Assembly (NCBI GenBank): GCA_011037195.1
Contig: JAAEAF010000282.1
Location: forward strand, 305,036 to 369,035
Direction: 5' to 3'
Length of the DNA stretch: 64,000 bases
From: Triatoma infestans
Lineage: Eukaryota; Arthropoda; Insecta; Hemiptera; Reduviidae
This document shows, in pieces, positions 47,521 to 59,344 of this stretch; positions within the stretch are counted from its first letter, which is position 1; each line of letters begins with the position of its first letter. Both the position numbers and the translations under genes were made by a program. The notes under the pieces were generated by a model. The model was not told the origin of the DNA. It worked only from the letters and a program-made list of their open reading frames with translations, and did not search any database.

Positions 47521-48080
47521 CTACAACTTCAATCATAATGTGAAATAGAGTAATTAGATAATACCTGTATAAATAAATAAATGGAACTATGATAATTACG
47601 AGAAGAGAGAGTGACCTTGCCTTTGCGAAAGAAGTTAAATCTAGTTAACTAGTTGCCTAACAGAGTTCAGTAGAGACTAGACAGATTTACTGTTGTAGAT
47701 AATTTGGACAGATGCCAACATTTCTTGTGTGAACAAAGCAAGTTTTAAAAACTTCTTCATTTTAACGATCTACTTTCATGTTATTTCTTTCATTGTCAAG
47801 TAGGCAATTTAGTTTGTTCGTCTGTTAAACTGAAATTTTCAATAGCTTTATTTATAGCAAAAGTATAATGTCCGTTAGATTGAATGCATTTTGTCCTTCA
47901 ATATTGAAAAAAGTTTTATTATCTGCCCACTGGAATTTCGTGGTTTTATTGTGGGCCACATACTATATTTTTATTAACGGATTCTGTGGCGATATTATTA
48001 ATATTTCTGTGACAGCTGCAACGATTACTAAATAATAAAATTTACAAACGAATAAACAGGAAATGGAAAGGCATTCTTTT
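47521..48080. other. Spacer, no gene seen
   Basis: AT-rich, without open frames or repeats that I recognise. Confidence 0.5.
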
Positions 48081-48150
48081 ACTTTCTCTTACTGCAGTAA
48101 AAGTATACTCTTGTCAAATTTTTGAAATTGAGTTTCACCGAAGATACCTT
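48081..48150 (-). repeat. Dispersed-repeat end fragment (R17)
   Basis: ACTTTCTCTTACTGCAGTAAAAGTATAC, then TTGTCAAATTTTTGAAATTGAGT: only the hairpin end, in reverse orientation. Confidence 0.5.
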
Positions 48151-48229
48151 GAATGTGAATGTAATGGGATCCGAATCATTAGTTATTCCCTACCGACTAG
48201 GCCAAACTAGGGAGGCAGAATTACATATA

Positions 48230-49544
48230 CAAGGTGTGTAAATTAAGTAATGAGACTGATTTTCTAGTGTTCGATCTGACAACACTGGAGACGCGGCGCA
48301 TGCGTGGTAGGGCAAGTAAACATCTGATACACGTCCAGTGCAAATTTGAAAATGCTAGAGTTGTTGCACTGTCCGTAGTGACTTTTTTGTGAGCAAGGTT
48401 TTTTCAGTGCGTTTTAAAAATGAGTGACATCAATTACGAGCAACGTTGTGCTATCAGGTTTTGCTTCAGACTTGGGCACAGTGCAACGGAAACGTTTGAA
48501 AAACTGTGCCAGGCCTATGGAGACAATGTTTTGTCGAGAGCACAGGTTTTTAGGTGGTTTAAGTCGTTTGCAGAAGGAAGGGAATCAATTGAAGACGAGC
48601 CTCGCAGCGGAAGGCCTTCATCTTCAAGAACCGACGAAAATGTTGGCAGAATCCGCGATCTCGTGCGTTCAGATCGTCGTTTGACAGTCCGAATGATCGG
48701 CGAAGAGTTGAATTTGACTCACACAACCGTTCATCAAATTTTGACTAATGAATTGGGGATGAGAAAAATTTGTGCAAAAATGGTTCCGAAAAATCTTTCA
48801 CAAGAGCAAAAAAACATCAGAAAGGAAAGGAGCCTTGACTTTTTGGGAGCAATTGAAAACGATCCCAATTTTTTGGAACGTGTTATTACAGGGAGACGAG
48901 TCTTGGGTGTTTGAGTATGACCCAGAAACTAAGCGTCAGAGCATGCAGTGGCACACTTCAACATCTCCAAGGCCAAAAAAAGCAAGAATGAGCAAGTCAA
49001 AAATCAAATGCATGCTGATTTGCTTTTTTGATAGCCAAGGAATCGTTCACAAAGAATTTGTGCCTCAATGCCAAATGGTAAACCAACATTTTTACCGAGA
49101 AGTTCTTGAGAGACTTCGAAAAAGAGTCATGCGTGTGAGACCAAACATCAAAAACAAGTGGGTGTTGCATCACGACAATGCTCCGTGTCACACCGCGATT
49201 TCTATTAATGAGTATTTGGCCAGTAATAACATTCCTGTGGCTCCTCAGCCTCCTTATTCACCCGACTTGAGTCCATGTGACTTTTTTTGTTCCCCAAATT
49301 GAAAAATCACCTCAAGGGACGTCATTTTGGAACATTGGAGAATATTCAAACAGCCGTAACCGACCAACTGAAGTCTATTCCAGTATCCGAGTTCCAGCAC
49401 TGCTATGACGAATGGAAGAATCGTCTTCAGCGTTGTGTGGCTTCCCAAGGTAGTTACTTTGAAGGGGACAATGTTGAATTGTAATTTTATTTGAATAAAA
49501 AAAAAGATAAAAAATCAGTCTCATTACTTAATTTACACACCTCG
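48230..49544 (+). mobile_element. mariner-family DNA transposon with intact ends
   Basis: 1315 bp bounded by inverted repeats of about 33 bp (CAAGGTGTGTAAATTAAGTA... and its inverse ending ...ACACACCTCG), with a TA on each side (48228-48229 and 49545-49546), the standard mariner target duplication. One transposase gene lies inside, in plus orientation. Length and layout are those of a complete element; only the reading frame is damaged. Confidence 0.92.
48420..49484 (+). pseudogene. mariner transposase, two frameshifts
   Basis: From ATG 48420 the first piece (to 48914) carries the paired helix-turn-helix DNA-binding region ([20 protein letters not shown], then the RSGRPSSS hook-like linker, and [20 protein letters not shown]). 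The catalytic domain continues in the next frame, with [18 protein letters not shown] and YSPDLSPCDFF supplying the three acidic residues of the D,D34D triad. A change in a T-run near 49285 shifts the frame again, and the last 65 codons (PKLKNHLKGRHF to the stop at 49484) close the protein. The expected length is about 350 residues. The enzyme would cut and paste the element at TA; here it is disabled. Confidence 0.9.
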
Positions 49545-49689
49545 TATATTTATAGAGCCGAAGCCCTAGTGGAAGAATAGTTTTACAATAATTATCGACT
49601 CCAGTCAAAATCAACATCATATTACCTACTTTCTAATACCCAACCAGTCTGTCTCTCTCTTAATTATTCTCTCGCTACTTCATAAAGAA

Positions 49690-49835
49690 ATGCGACTTCA
49701 TAGAGGAAGTGTTTAAGAGTTTTTTTGGGGGGGGGGCAATATTCTTCGAAACGATTAGAACATTTTTCTTTTAAATTTGGAATGCTAACTGCACACATAT
49801 AAACGTATCTCTTACAATTTGAAATATTTTTTTTT
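49690..49835 (-). repeat. Dispersed-repeat fragment, divergent subfamily (R18)
   Basis: GCGACTTCATAGAGGAAGTG, a G-run, then CTTTTAAATTTGGAATGCTAAC and TGCACACATATAAACGTATC resemble the middle of R6. Ends absent. Confidence 0.4.
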
Positions 49836-49879
49836 TTTGGAAAAAAATTATTTCAGGGTGCCTATAATGTAACATGGTA

Positions 49880-50441
49880 CGGCAACGAAAGTTGCTGATT
49901 TGAACGGAACTCTGTGAACGGAGGCGGGATAAGACGAGAGTGGGAATGGTCTCATTCGAACAAAAATGGATTGGCTGAAAAATCAATGCGTGTTTGCCAT
50001 AGAGGCGTACTTTTCTAACGGCGCAGCTGCATTTCGCGTAACACTACAATATTCGCGCCCGAGATCCTGTTTCTGGATGGCAAAATCGATTGTTTTGTGA
50101 ATGGACACCTTCAGGGAAACTGGAAATGTGTGAAGAAGAAGAATAGACAGATTAATATCTGAAATCCACTGTTTACTCTGATCGTCCAAGAACCCTAGGA
50201 CACTTGAAGGAGAATATTCGCCAAGCAATAGCCCGCATACCTATCATGCTATGCTGGAAAGAGTCGACCGGAACTTCAGAATTCGAACAACTCTGTGTAT
50301 TGATAATGAGAGGCCCACTTGTCGGATATCCGTGTATTTTTAAATTTCCAGTTATGTAGAAACACGAGGAATAAGAATTAAAGCGATAAATATAAAACTT
50401 TTTGTTTTATTGACCTTTCAAATCAGCAAGTTTCGTTGCCG
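49880..50441 (+). mobile_element. Deleted DNA transposon with 25-bp inverted ends
   Basis: CGGCAACGAAAGTTGCTGAT at 49880 and ATCAGCAAGTTTCGTTGCCG at 50441 are inverted copies over 25 bp with one mismatch. Between them lie remains of one gene in broken plus-strand frames: an N-terminal helix-turn-helix with DTFRETGNV-like sequence (about 50090-50130) and a C-terminal piece ERVDRNFRIRTTLCIDNE (about 50252-50308). Both are typical of the mobile genes that combine a DUF4817-like domain with a Tc1/mariner-type DDE enzyme. The whole catalytic middle is missing. At 562 bp it is a deletion derivative. Target duplication not identified. Confidence 0.65.
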
Positions 50442-52334
50442 CACTAGGGCTCTGAAAAAATGTTCAGATTTACAGAAACTTTGCCAATTTCGTTTGGTAT
50501 TAAGTGCAGTAAGAGATAGTAAATGTGAGTCAGTTTTTTTTATCTGAAAAAAACTCATCTCGTCCTAGAACCTCTCAGCTACATAAAGGGAAAAACAACA
50601 TATTCTTGTTTCCTAGATCCTTTTTTTTTGCAAGTTTGTTATTTTAGTAGGTGGAAAGTACTAGAATGTAGCTAGAAGGTAATTTATTTATTATTAATAA
50701 GACCATATGGCTTACCTGTTCGCTATGTAGAAAGCAAAACCACTAAATCTCTCTCTCTCTCTCTCTGAAGGGATGATATTACAAGCCCACCAGCATTAGC
50801 CCAGTATCTTAACTCCCTCAGCTTCAATCCCATGCTTACCATATACATTATTATTCTCATAAACTTCTTAGCATATTATTTTTTATGCTTTTTTTTTTCT
50901 TCTTTTTATCTGCTTATGCAAGTGATTGATAACATTATGGCCTACCTACATACTAAAAGATTCATGCTGGTGCCATAAGACTAAGGGGCCCGCCCCATAT
51001 TTATTTAAAAAAATAAAAGTTTTAATATTAACATAAAAGTTGTAATCTTATTTTATAAAAACATTCTGGTTTTTAATACATTATTGTATCCTCTGCTTGA
51101 TTACATTTTTTTTTTGAAGCTTTATTTTTTTAATTTCCCAAATTTTCCTATCAACTATCGGAAAATAGAAGATACTCTTGATCACATTTTGCACTGCTAT
51201 AACTCTGCAGAATCAGCATCATTCGGGAGGTTCCTCTTGTTTATAGAATGGAACAAGATCTCTACCTTCCTTCCTCGGTTTGTATAAAACATTAAATCAT
51301 ACAACAAGTTTCCTTAGAAGCAAAACTTTATTTCCATCATATATTAGCATTTCATTTTATGCTAATTCTTATTATTGTAGAGCGGCAACTTAGTTGTATA
51401 ACTTGTGGGCGGAGTTAAATGACGTGACAGCTACTAGAAAGGTTTGACAATGGGCGGAGCTTAACAGCCGTTTAGGTACACCCAACTAAGTTGTCGAACT
51501 ATCTTCTTCTTTTTTTTTGGCAGTACAATGCCCCGCTACTAACGGAAGTCTGTTGGGGCACCCTACTGGTTCACCCTTTCAGATTGAGATTTCGTGAGAA
51601 ATCTCAGAATCTGGATAGGTTCTAAAACTTCGAAACACCTGGTGCAGGCTTCGAAATCTTCTCTGGATAATAGCATCGCAGTTCCGTTAGGAGGTGTCCT
51701 ATTTTTAGAGTCTGGGCACTGCAACATTACATTTTCCTCTGAACTGCCATGGCAGAATAATATACGGTTCTACCATTTGTATTATATTAAGATCAACTAA
51801 ATATTCAGTAGGAAATGCAACTTTGAAAAATAATTGTTAATTAGAACTGGGGAAACTGCAGAAAGAATGAGTTGAATAGTATTGCATAGTAGAAATTGTA
51901 CAAGTTTATTTAATATATGCATTTCTACGTCCTATTTCAGTCTTTACCAGAGCATCAGTTGATGCAAAGACAAAGATGTTAGATCTGTAGAAGGGAAAGA
52001 GTTCGAATAACCAGGCGTCAGGCTGTGTCTATGGAATGCAGTCGTTTGTAAATTAAACAATATATAAGAGTGCTTGAATATATATATATGGATGGGCTAG
52101 TATTTCGCTATGAATACACTAAACCTGGAATGTGTTTTATTTGAGAATTGAAGATCCCCCCCCCCAGAGCAACGTCAAAATCCTTAAAAAACTAGCTAGT
52201 CCAACTTTATTTCAGGGATTTGAATACATTACAAAAATCACGTGCTCTACGATTTTTCAAACATCCTAGTTTTCCCAGAAATCAATAAAATAAACATTTC
52301 AGGAAAACTGTTACAAAAAAATTGATAGATATTT
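50442..52334. other. Spacer with microsatellites and a small inverted-repeat element
   Basis: A (CT)n run at about 50748-50766 and a (TA)n run at about 52078-52088. A possible 114-bp mini-element is listed at 51383-51496. A TIR-like word of the dispersed repeat (GCAGTAAGAGATAGTAAATG) occurs at about 50503. No gene. Confidence 0.45.
51383..51496. mobile_element. Tiny MITE-like element
   Basis: CGGCAACTTAGTTG at 51383 and CAACTAAGTTGTCG at 51496 are inverted copies with one mismatch. Inside, GGGCGGAGTTAA and GGGCGGAGCTTAA form a short direct repeat. No target duplication is evident. Confidence 0.35.
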
Positions 52335-52530
52335 ATTAATGTTCGAGGAGTGTATGTTAAGTTTAAAGAAAATCTTTGTAGCCATTTTCGAGAGAAAAAT
52401 TACAAAAACTGAAAGAAACCATGCGGTCACACTTCCGGTTGATGGATTTTAACTGAAATCTTTATGTGAAATGCGAGAAAGGTATTTCCTGAAAAAATTC
52501 CATTTCAAAAATTTGACATCGCAATATATT
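52335..52530 (+). repeat. Truncated dispersed repeat (R19)
   Basis: AAGTTTAAAGAAAATCTTTG, GCCATTTTCGAGAG, CACACTTCCGGTTGATGGAT and TTCAAAAATTTGACATCGCAAT follow the order of the family's distal half in forward orientation. A (TA)n run follows. Confidence 0.5.
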
Positions 52531-52899
52531 TAAAAAATATATATATATATAAAAAAGCAACTGCAAAATTGAATGTTCATTATAAAATGTGGTTTACATA
52601 AATTATAAATTATGAAAGTTTATAGCAGCCTGTGTAATTAATAGAGGAATAGAATTACTTATTCAAGCGTGAACCATCAAGTGACGTGTTAAGATTTATA
52701 ATAGGAACATAAAGACCATTTTCATGTAAGTCCCAGCTTAGTAAAGTGATGAAAGGTATTTATCGCATTAAAATTAATTAACAATTAATTTATTTAATAA
52801 ACGTTTATTATTATTTTAATTGCTATAATTTTATTTTTATGGCCAGATATGAGACCACAATGGTGAAAATAAAGTAATTATAAAGACCATTCTGGACGC

Positions 52900-53222
52900 A
52901 TTACATCATTCATTCTACAGTGTCTTACTCCTGATCGGCCAGAAGAGTTGTAAGTTTTCATTTTCTGAAAAACAAACGCCTAAGTGGTTCGTAGAACATC
53001 GGCTCGTGTTAGTCTGATATCCATCTGTTCTGAGTTCAGTTCATGAGTCTCGTAAAGCATCTGATGCATCGTTTAGAATTGCTCAATAAATGAACGAGTG
53101 ATGCGTTTGTTGTTGAAAGAAGAAAACTTAACAAGAAAACAGATGAAACAAAAACGGGCCTGGCAATAATTGCTTATAGAAGCGTATTGGATAGATGAGA
53201 AGAACGTGGAATGAAGAGAAGC
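52900..53222 (+). mobile_element. 5' part of a split R4/Dong-like LINE
   Basis: The open pieces here (KEENLTRKQMKQKRAW, then EAYWIDEKNVEW near 53190-53220) fit the region just upstream of the reverse transcriptase in the LINE that resumes at 61303. The break is exactly at the AAGC target duplication of the LTR element. The left border of the LINE is not defined; 52900 is an estimate. Confidence 0.5.
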
Positions 53223-53614
53223 TGTGATAGGAGTTTCAGGGGGTTTAAAATTAATAACTAAATACTACTGCACTAAAATTAATATATATACACTTATGAT
53301 TCTAAGGACTTGACTTATGAGATTAAGAGACAGGGAGATAAACTCAATGAGAGACTGAGAGATAGGCAAGTGCTGATGTGTAGACTCGATGTTTGTGTTT
53401 GGCTGATCGCACGGAAGGTGTCTTTGCTCTTGAAGATGGTGATAGAATGGGGGCTTCCACTGTCCCTTTTTCCTTCAATTTAGACCCCTGTGGTAGGGGA
53501 AGTAGGACGGTAGGCTTCATCCCCAACCACTGGTTGGCTTCGTTTCCTTTTATACGAGCTTGGCGTTCCTTGCGGACAGCAGGGAACTAATTTGACTTGT
53601 GATATACCAGCACA
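53223..53614 (-). repeat. 3' LTR of the second gypsy element
   Basis: 392 bp. It aligns with 60926-61302 apart from substitutions and two indels, including about 11 extra bases (GGGGAAGTAGG region, about 53496) absent from the partner. By eye the pair differs by several per cent. Confidence 0.88.
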
Positions 53615-54387
53615 TCATCTCCTCCTCTGAAGAAATTTTCCGTTGGCGGAAAATTTGGAAGGCAAAATGTTGGAACGCTAGCATTTACTGATGCCTTCAC
53701 TTGAATATGTGCAAATATTGAAATTGCAGATACAAGATGGCATTGGTTCCAAGTTGGCATTGTGAATTGCTAAGTACATTTGAGCAATCCTTATGTGTAT
53801 TAAGGAGTCGCTAATTGATCTCCACTTGATAGGTCTGATGGATGTTGATCACTGCCCCTGTCTCTCAGTTACTTTAAGAAGGAAAGAATGGGAATGAGAA
53901 TACATAGAAGTCCATTCTTTTTCTCAGTAATTAATTTATATACATATATAAAATTCATGTTAAAATAAACAAATACAGAAATACATAGATTTGAATTTAG
54001 AAATAAAATTTTTCTAAAAAGACAGTAATTTTTTGTTTTTGTTTTTATTGAATAATAAATAAGGTAATCTGAATAATAAATACACATCAATGATAATGAC
54101 AAATAAACACCTCATGATAATGTTAAGAACTTACTTACATAACTATTGGAATTAATTATTAATAATATAAGTAATAATTTTTTTTTTTTTGTTTTGTTTT
54201 AAGGGAAAGCAGGAAGGAATAATTCTAATTATAGGGAGTTTCTCTCCTGTTTCCTGCTGAAATCTAGAATCTTCGTGATGATATCTGTCCAAATAAATTA
54301 ATCGAACATATTTGTTTCAATTAAGTTCTTGTTAACGATATTAATTTATTCGTTCAATGTTGTTACTTTTTTACCTTATACGACGTT

Positions 54388-55490
54388 TATTTATTTATTT
54401 ATTTATTTATTAAATTTTAACAACCAACGGCGTAAGCCTTATGGTTGAAGTCATTACATACATACAATTAAAAGTAAAGTAATACATGCTCATATTAACA
54501 CTTCATGTAATGCAAAAATGTTTTCTTAAAAAGTCCAGATGCCATTTGAAAACCCACATCACCAGGAATATACTCATTCCATGACCTGCATAATCTACAA
54601 ATGACGTCAGCATTGAACAGCGCAGTAGTCTTAAAGGCAGGGACCACGAAATGCGAAGTACTGCGCAAGCAGCGAGGTGGCACATGAAAAGGAATGGCAG
54701 CAAGTAGCTCCATGCAATCAATTTCGCCATTCAAGAGCTTCTTCAAGAATAAAAGCCCAGCATTTCGTCTTCTAGACTCTAAAGAGCATAAATGAGTAGC
54801 ACCGCTGGGTAACCTTTTTTTAAAAGTCCTGATGAAACGGTTTTGTATAGCTTCCAGTCTGACTATATCCTTCTTGGTGTAAGGACACCAAACCAATGAC
54901 GCGTACTCAAGAAGGCTTCTGACATATGCATTGTACACAATTAGCACCGCTTTGGGATCTCGATAATACAAAACCCAGTGCTCTCGATGCTTTCCTGCAA
55001 ACATATTCAAACTGTTTTGTGAAAGACAGGTCATGACTCAGAGTAACTCCTAAATCCATAACGTTACGAGTCCTCTCCAATGGTTTGCCATCAATGAGGT
55101 ACTGATAAGATATACAAGTCTTTTTGCGATAAAAAGAAATGACTTGGCATTTTTTAACATTTAGCTCCATGCCATTACTGCAGCACCAGTCAGAAATAAT
55201 GCGGAGGGTGTCTTGAATTATAATGCAGTCCGACTGGGAAGCAACTTTCTGGAAGAACTTCAAGTCATCCGCAAATGCCAGTACCTCAACATCCGAGATC
55301 CTTAGTAGAAGGTCATTAATAAAAATTAGGAATAGCCACGGTCCAAGGTGTGATCCTTGAGGTACACCAGATACAACATCAAACCAACGTGATAACTCCG
55401 AATGCCACTTCACCCGGCATTTTCTACCACGAAGATAATCTTCAAACCATTTCAGCATAGGACCACACAAGCCTAGCAACTCCAGTTTTT
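54388..55490 (-). mobile_element. 5'-truncated Jockey/CR1-like LINE nested in the LTR element
   Basis: Minus-strand LINE ending in a (TTTA)n tract at 54388-54412 (TAAA repeats on its own strand), which marks its 3' tail. The reverse transcriptase portion (55479-54907) shows SGVPQGSHLGPWLFLIFIND and the catalytic AFADDLKFF (F-A-DD). After a frame change near 54960 comes the post-RT region (YVRSLLEYASLVWCPYTKKD, RFIRTFKKRLP), closing at a stop at 54495. Everything 5' of the palm is missing, as usual for truncated LINE copies. I cannot decide between the Jockey and CR1 clades by eye. Confidence 0.82.
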
Positions 55491-55589
55491 TATTGGATAA
55501 TAAATTATTTAGAAAAAATTTATAATAAATTGGATAAAAAATTTAAATTATTTAGTTATGTTTAATTAGAAGCCTTTTAAAATTAACAA

Positions 55590-55654
55590 AATCACCGATT
55601 GATATTTTAGCAGTTTGATTTTTAAATAGAAATATCGATTTATGGGGACCATGA
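55590..55654. repeat. Direct repeat, copy 1 (65 bp)
   Basis: AATCACCGATTGATATTTTA...GGGACCATGA, repeated almost exactly at 56627-56692. It lies within the 3' untranslated part of the second gypsy element. Confidence 0.75.
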
Positions 55655-56626
55655 ATAATGACTCGATAGTGTCCATGTAGATAGTCGAGTTATTATTCAT
55701 TTATTTCTTATTTTGTGTGTGTGTGTGTTTGCGAGCATAGCAGCTAGGATAAGGGAGGCGATCGCTAGGAAGGAGAGAGCTCTTGTGGGTTTTGGGGTAG
55801 ACGTCATCGTAGAATGATATGATCACATACTTTGAATTCATTCATATTTGAATCGTCGTAATTAATTCTGCGACCATATAGAAGGCTGTTGACAAGAAAA
55901 AGGGGTGTCCGAACAGTACATTAAATTAAGTTAGAGAAAAAATAGACGAACATATAAGCATTTTAAGACAAAGAAAAACAAATGAGACATATAAATAATC
56001 AGAAAATAGTTTATATATAAAAAATTATATAGCAATAAAAGAACTAAATAAGGTAATAATCTTAGGCCTGTACACATTTCATTGAAAGAACCAAAAATAA
56101 TGAATGATAAAAGAGAGGAAACGGTTTTACAACTTGATAAAGGAAGGATCCTTTCACTTACCACCTGGTTCAATAAGCTGAGGTTATTGTAGCTTTAATC
56201 CTTTGAACTTGATGCCGAATCACCTGCTGCCCAAGGGGTTGGCTACATATCTGTGAGGACTGTAATGTACAATAGAACCAAATGCGGCTAATCTGAAATG
56301 AATGATTTTTTTTAGAATATTGTTTATGTTGTTCATTTCTTTATTGCTTTTTCTTAAATGAAACATCAATGTAGGTCGTCGGTACGTTTGTTCCTGAAAT
56401 ATCTGCTACCTGAAGGATCTTGTGAAACTTAAGTGTTTTCCCTAAAAGAAATGAAAATTAGTTTTTTCTGTAAATGTTTATATATTATTATTATTAATGT
56501 TTAAATTTTATTTTATTTTTTCGTTGCCGAAATGTCATCTGGTGTTTTTTTTTGTTGATTTCGTAGAAACGCTTTTAATTGATTAAGAAACGCATCTTAA
56601 TTTATTAAGATGTACGATTTTGTTAC
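55655..56626. other. Segment between the 65-bp direct repeats
   Basis: About 970 bp with a (GT)n run near 55715-55730 and a GC-richer portion at 55730-55830. The minus-strand frame 56173-55931 is low-complexity and hydrophobic and matches nothing I know. This may be an insertion or one unit of a local duplication. Confidence 0.4.
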
Positions 56627-56692
56627 AATCACCGATTGATATTTTAGCAGTTTGATTTTTAAATAGAAATATCGATTTTATAGGGACCATGA
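56627..56692. repeat. Direct repeat, copy 2 (66 bp)
   Basis: Partner of 55590-55654, with a one-base insertion (CGATTTTATAGGG against CGATTTATGGGG) and few other changes. Confidence 0.75.
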
Positions 56693-56798
56693 TATTTTTT
56701 TGAAAACTTGTTTTCCAATTTGAAATGTTTAACATAAACGTCGTCTCCAGGATAAAATTTTTTTTTGGAAATATTTCTGTTAAACAACTTTTCTCTAA

Positions 56799-57793
56799 TT
56801 ACTTTAGCCTTAGCGTTATTAGTTTTATTGCTTTTGCAACTTCACGTACTCTTTTAATTTTGTGATGCAGATTATGCGTATGAACATTAAACATTTGTAA
56901 ATTTTTATTGGATAAGTTTAACATCCATGGAAAATGGAATCTGGAGCCAAATACTAATTCGTGTGGTATGAACTTTGTTGAAAAATTTATTGTAGAGTTG
57001 TGAGCGGCTTTAATCAATGGCAAAAACTTATGCCAGTCCTTTGAAGTACTGACGTAATGTGAGATATTGTTGGCGATATCCTTGTGGATTCGCTCTAGGC
57101 GTCCGTTCGAGGCCGATGGTATGCGGTCGTACATATTTTTTTTATCTTTAATAATTCGCAAATCTGGAGAATTATTGTTGAGGTGAAGTTCACGCCTAAA
57201 TCTGTTAAGAGATATTTAGGTGAGCCATACCTCGTGATAATTTCATTGACTAAAATGCGCGCTATAGTTTCTGATTTCTGGTCGATTAGCGGAAAAACTT
57301 CTAAGTATCTCGAAAACTGACATATAATTGTGAGAATATATTTATACTGTTCTCCGGTTTGTTCGTTAACAGATATTTCTAGTGGGCCTACGATATCCAT
57401 TGAAATAGCCTGGCAGACATTTGCGGGTTCTTAGAAATTACCAATTGGGGCTTGTAATTTTTTATTTTTCTTGTAGCACAGCTATGACATGTCTTTACAT
57501 AAGCATCAACGTCTTGTGATAGCTTAGGCCATGTAAATTGAGTTTTAACCCGTTCAAGAGTTTTTGTCGGCTATAATGTGAGGATAGGGGGTTTCATGAT
57601 AAAGGCGTAATACTGGGTCTCGTAATTTCTGCGGGACTAGTATATTTAGGTCTTTTTTGTATCTTGTAAGATCTTGCTCATCTAATATGTATTTCTCAGT
57701 TTTTAATAACTGTTGACAATGTGTGTCTTCTTTTTGTAATTGGATAATTTCTATGAAATCAATGACTGGAAAAATTCTTTGGTGATTCTGCAT
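56799..57793 (-). pseudogene. Integrase region of the second gypsy element, frame-broken
   Basis: Three minus-strand pieces. 57793-57554 holds the leader to the zinc-binding domain (RLYHETPYPH), whose Cys pair follows out of frame near 57470. 57400-57095 carries the catalytic core with DIVGPLE and LLTDLGVNFTS (second Asp). 57161-56799 carries the NGRLERIHKDIANN helix with the catalytic Glu, then FSTKFIPHELVFG. Frame changes separate them. Integrase would insert the cDNA copy. Confidence 0.82.
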
Positions 57794-58860
57794 GAATATG
57801 AAAAATATATCTGCTCAGTGCGTCAGCATGAGCGATATTTTTCCCGGATCGATGTTCTATATGAATTCACCAATGAACTCACCAATGGTACAGTTTAGAA
57901 TGTGGATCTTTTATATTTTTAAGTCATTGTAATGCAGAATGATCAGTTATAATTTTAAATCTGTATCCGTAGAGGATATAACGATATTGCTTGCAACCGT
58001 ATAAAATTGCAAGTAATTCGAATAGGATATGTGATGCAAAAGCAATAGGTCTTTAATTATTATTAATTTTCTGGCTTAGAATTGCAGAAATACCTATAGT
58101 ACTAGCATCCGTAGTTAGAATGAAGTCGTGATCATAGTTAGGGTAAGCTAATACTGGCGGTGAAATTAACGCTTGCTTTAATGTGTCAAAGGCGTTTTGA
58201 CGTTCGGTAGTCCATTCGAATTTTGTGCGTTTCTTTGTGAGGTCTTTAAGTGGTTTGGATATTTCTGCAATATTATGTATAAATTTTCGGTAAAATCCCA
58301 CAATGCCTAGAAATGCTCGTACGTCTTTGAATTTCTTGGGAACTGGGTATTCTCTTATCGCTTTTAATATAACATTATCTGGAGAAATAGCCGATGTGGT
58401 GATTGTGTATCCTAAATATTTGCACTCTTGTTTAAAAAGTGACATTTGTTGAGGTCAATGTCTGACAAGGATTTTTTGTATTGTGTCTAAGTTTCTGAGA
58501 ATGTATTTCCGCGAAAAATGAGTATGTCATGTATGAAGGTGTGGCACAATTCGCCTGTATAGCCCGAAAGGAAACCGTCCATATATTTCTGATGTGCTTG
58601 AGGCGTTCTTCAAACCAAAGGGTAAGGAGAGGAATCTGTAGTTCCTAATTGTGTTATGAATGTGGTTTTGTCTTGTGACCGTTTGTCGAGTTCTATGCTG
58701 TGAAATGCGTTAGAAATGTCTAGTGTTGTGAAGTACTTACAGTTTTTTAATGTTGAAAGAATGCATTGAATGTCGGAAAGAGGGTAAATTTCTTTAGTGG
58801 TTACATCGTTTAGTTTCGTAAATCTACTACGAAGCGGTACTGTTTGCATAGTTGTGTGAT
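57794..58860 (-). pseudogene. Reverse transcriptase and RNase H regions of the second gypsy element, frame-broken
   Basis: The RT pieces begin about 58849 with RSRFTKLNDVTTKEIYPLSD and FTTLDISNAFHSIEL (motif A Asp). The LPFG-like block and the catalytic motif follow in another frame near 58625 and 58520, where the expected Y-x-DD box has degenerated (the visible residues read H-D at that place). The connection and RNase H start lie at 58445-58053, with YLGYTITTSAISPD, FLGIVGFYRKFI and FILTTDASTIGISAIL. Several indels. Confidence 0.8.
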
Positions 58861-59344
58861 GTTGTTTGTGTCAATGTGGGTGTTGTGAGCGAGTTTCTTT
58901 TTGACAAGTATTACTGGATGAAACCAGTTACTTGTATTTGGCTCGATGATACCCCTATCTAAATGGTCTTGAGTGAGCGCCTTTAGGATTGGCGCTTCAG
59001 AATGAGCTAATTTATAGGGTTTGCTGCGAACTGGTGCATGCCCTTGTGTATCTATGTAATGTTTAATGTCTGTAAATTCAGTTTTAAATTTTTGTAGTGC
59101 GTAAATGTATCACAGAATGGTGAAATGGCGCGTATGACTTTGTCTGTTTCATGTGTCGGCAGGTGTGTGAGTTTGAGTTTGAGTTCTTGTTGGAAAGCGA
59201 ACAATTTAGATTTTTCTGTAGGTGTCAATTCTTGTATAGAGTGGATATTGGAAGTGTTCGGTTTATCTCATACTTCGAGATTGTATTCGATGTATGCTAA
59301 AGGGAAGTGTTTAGTAATTGTGATGTCATGTTGCGTTGTATTTA

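Noticed and set aside
55931..56173. Hydrophobic 80-codon minus-strand frame as an envelope gene of the LTR element
   Set aside because: No signal peptide plus cleavage-site layout, low-complexity AT-driven residues, and too short; not supported as an envelope protein.
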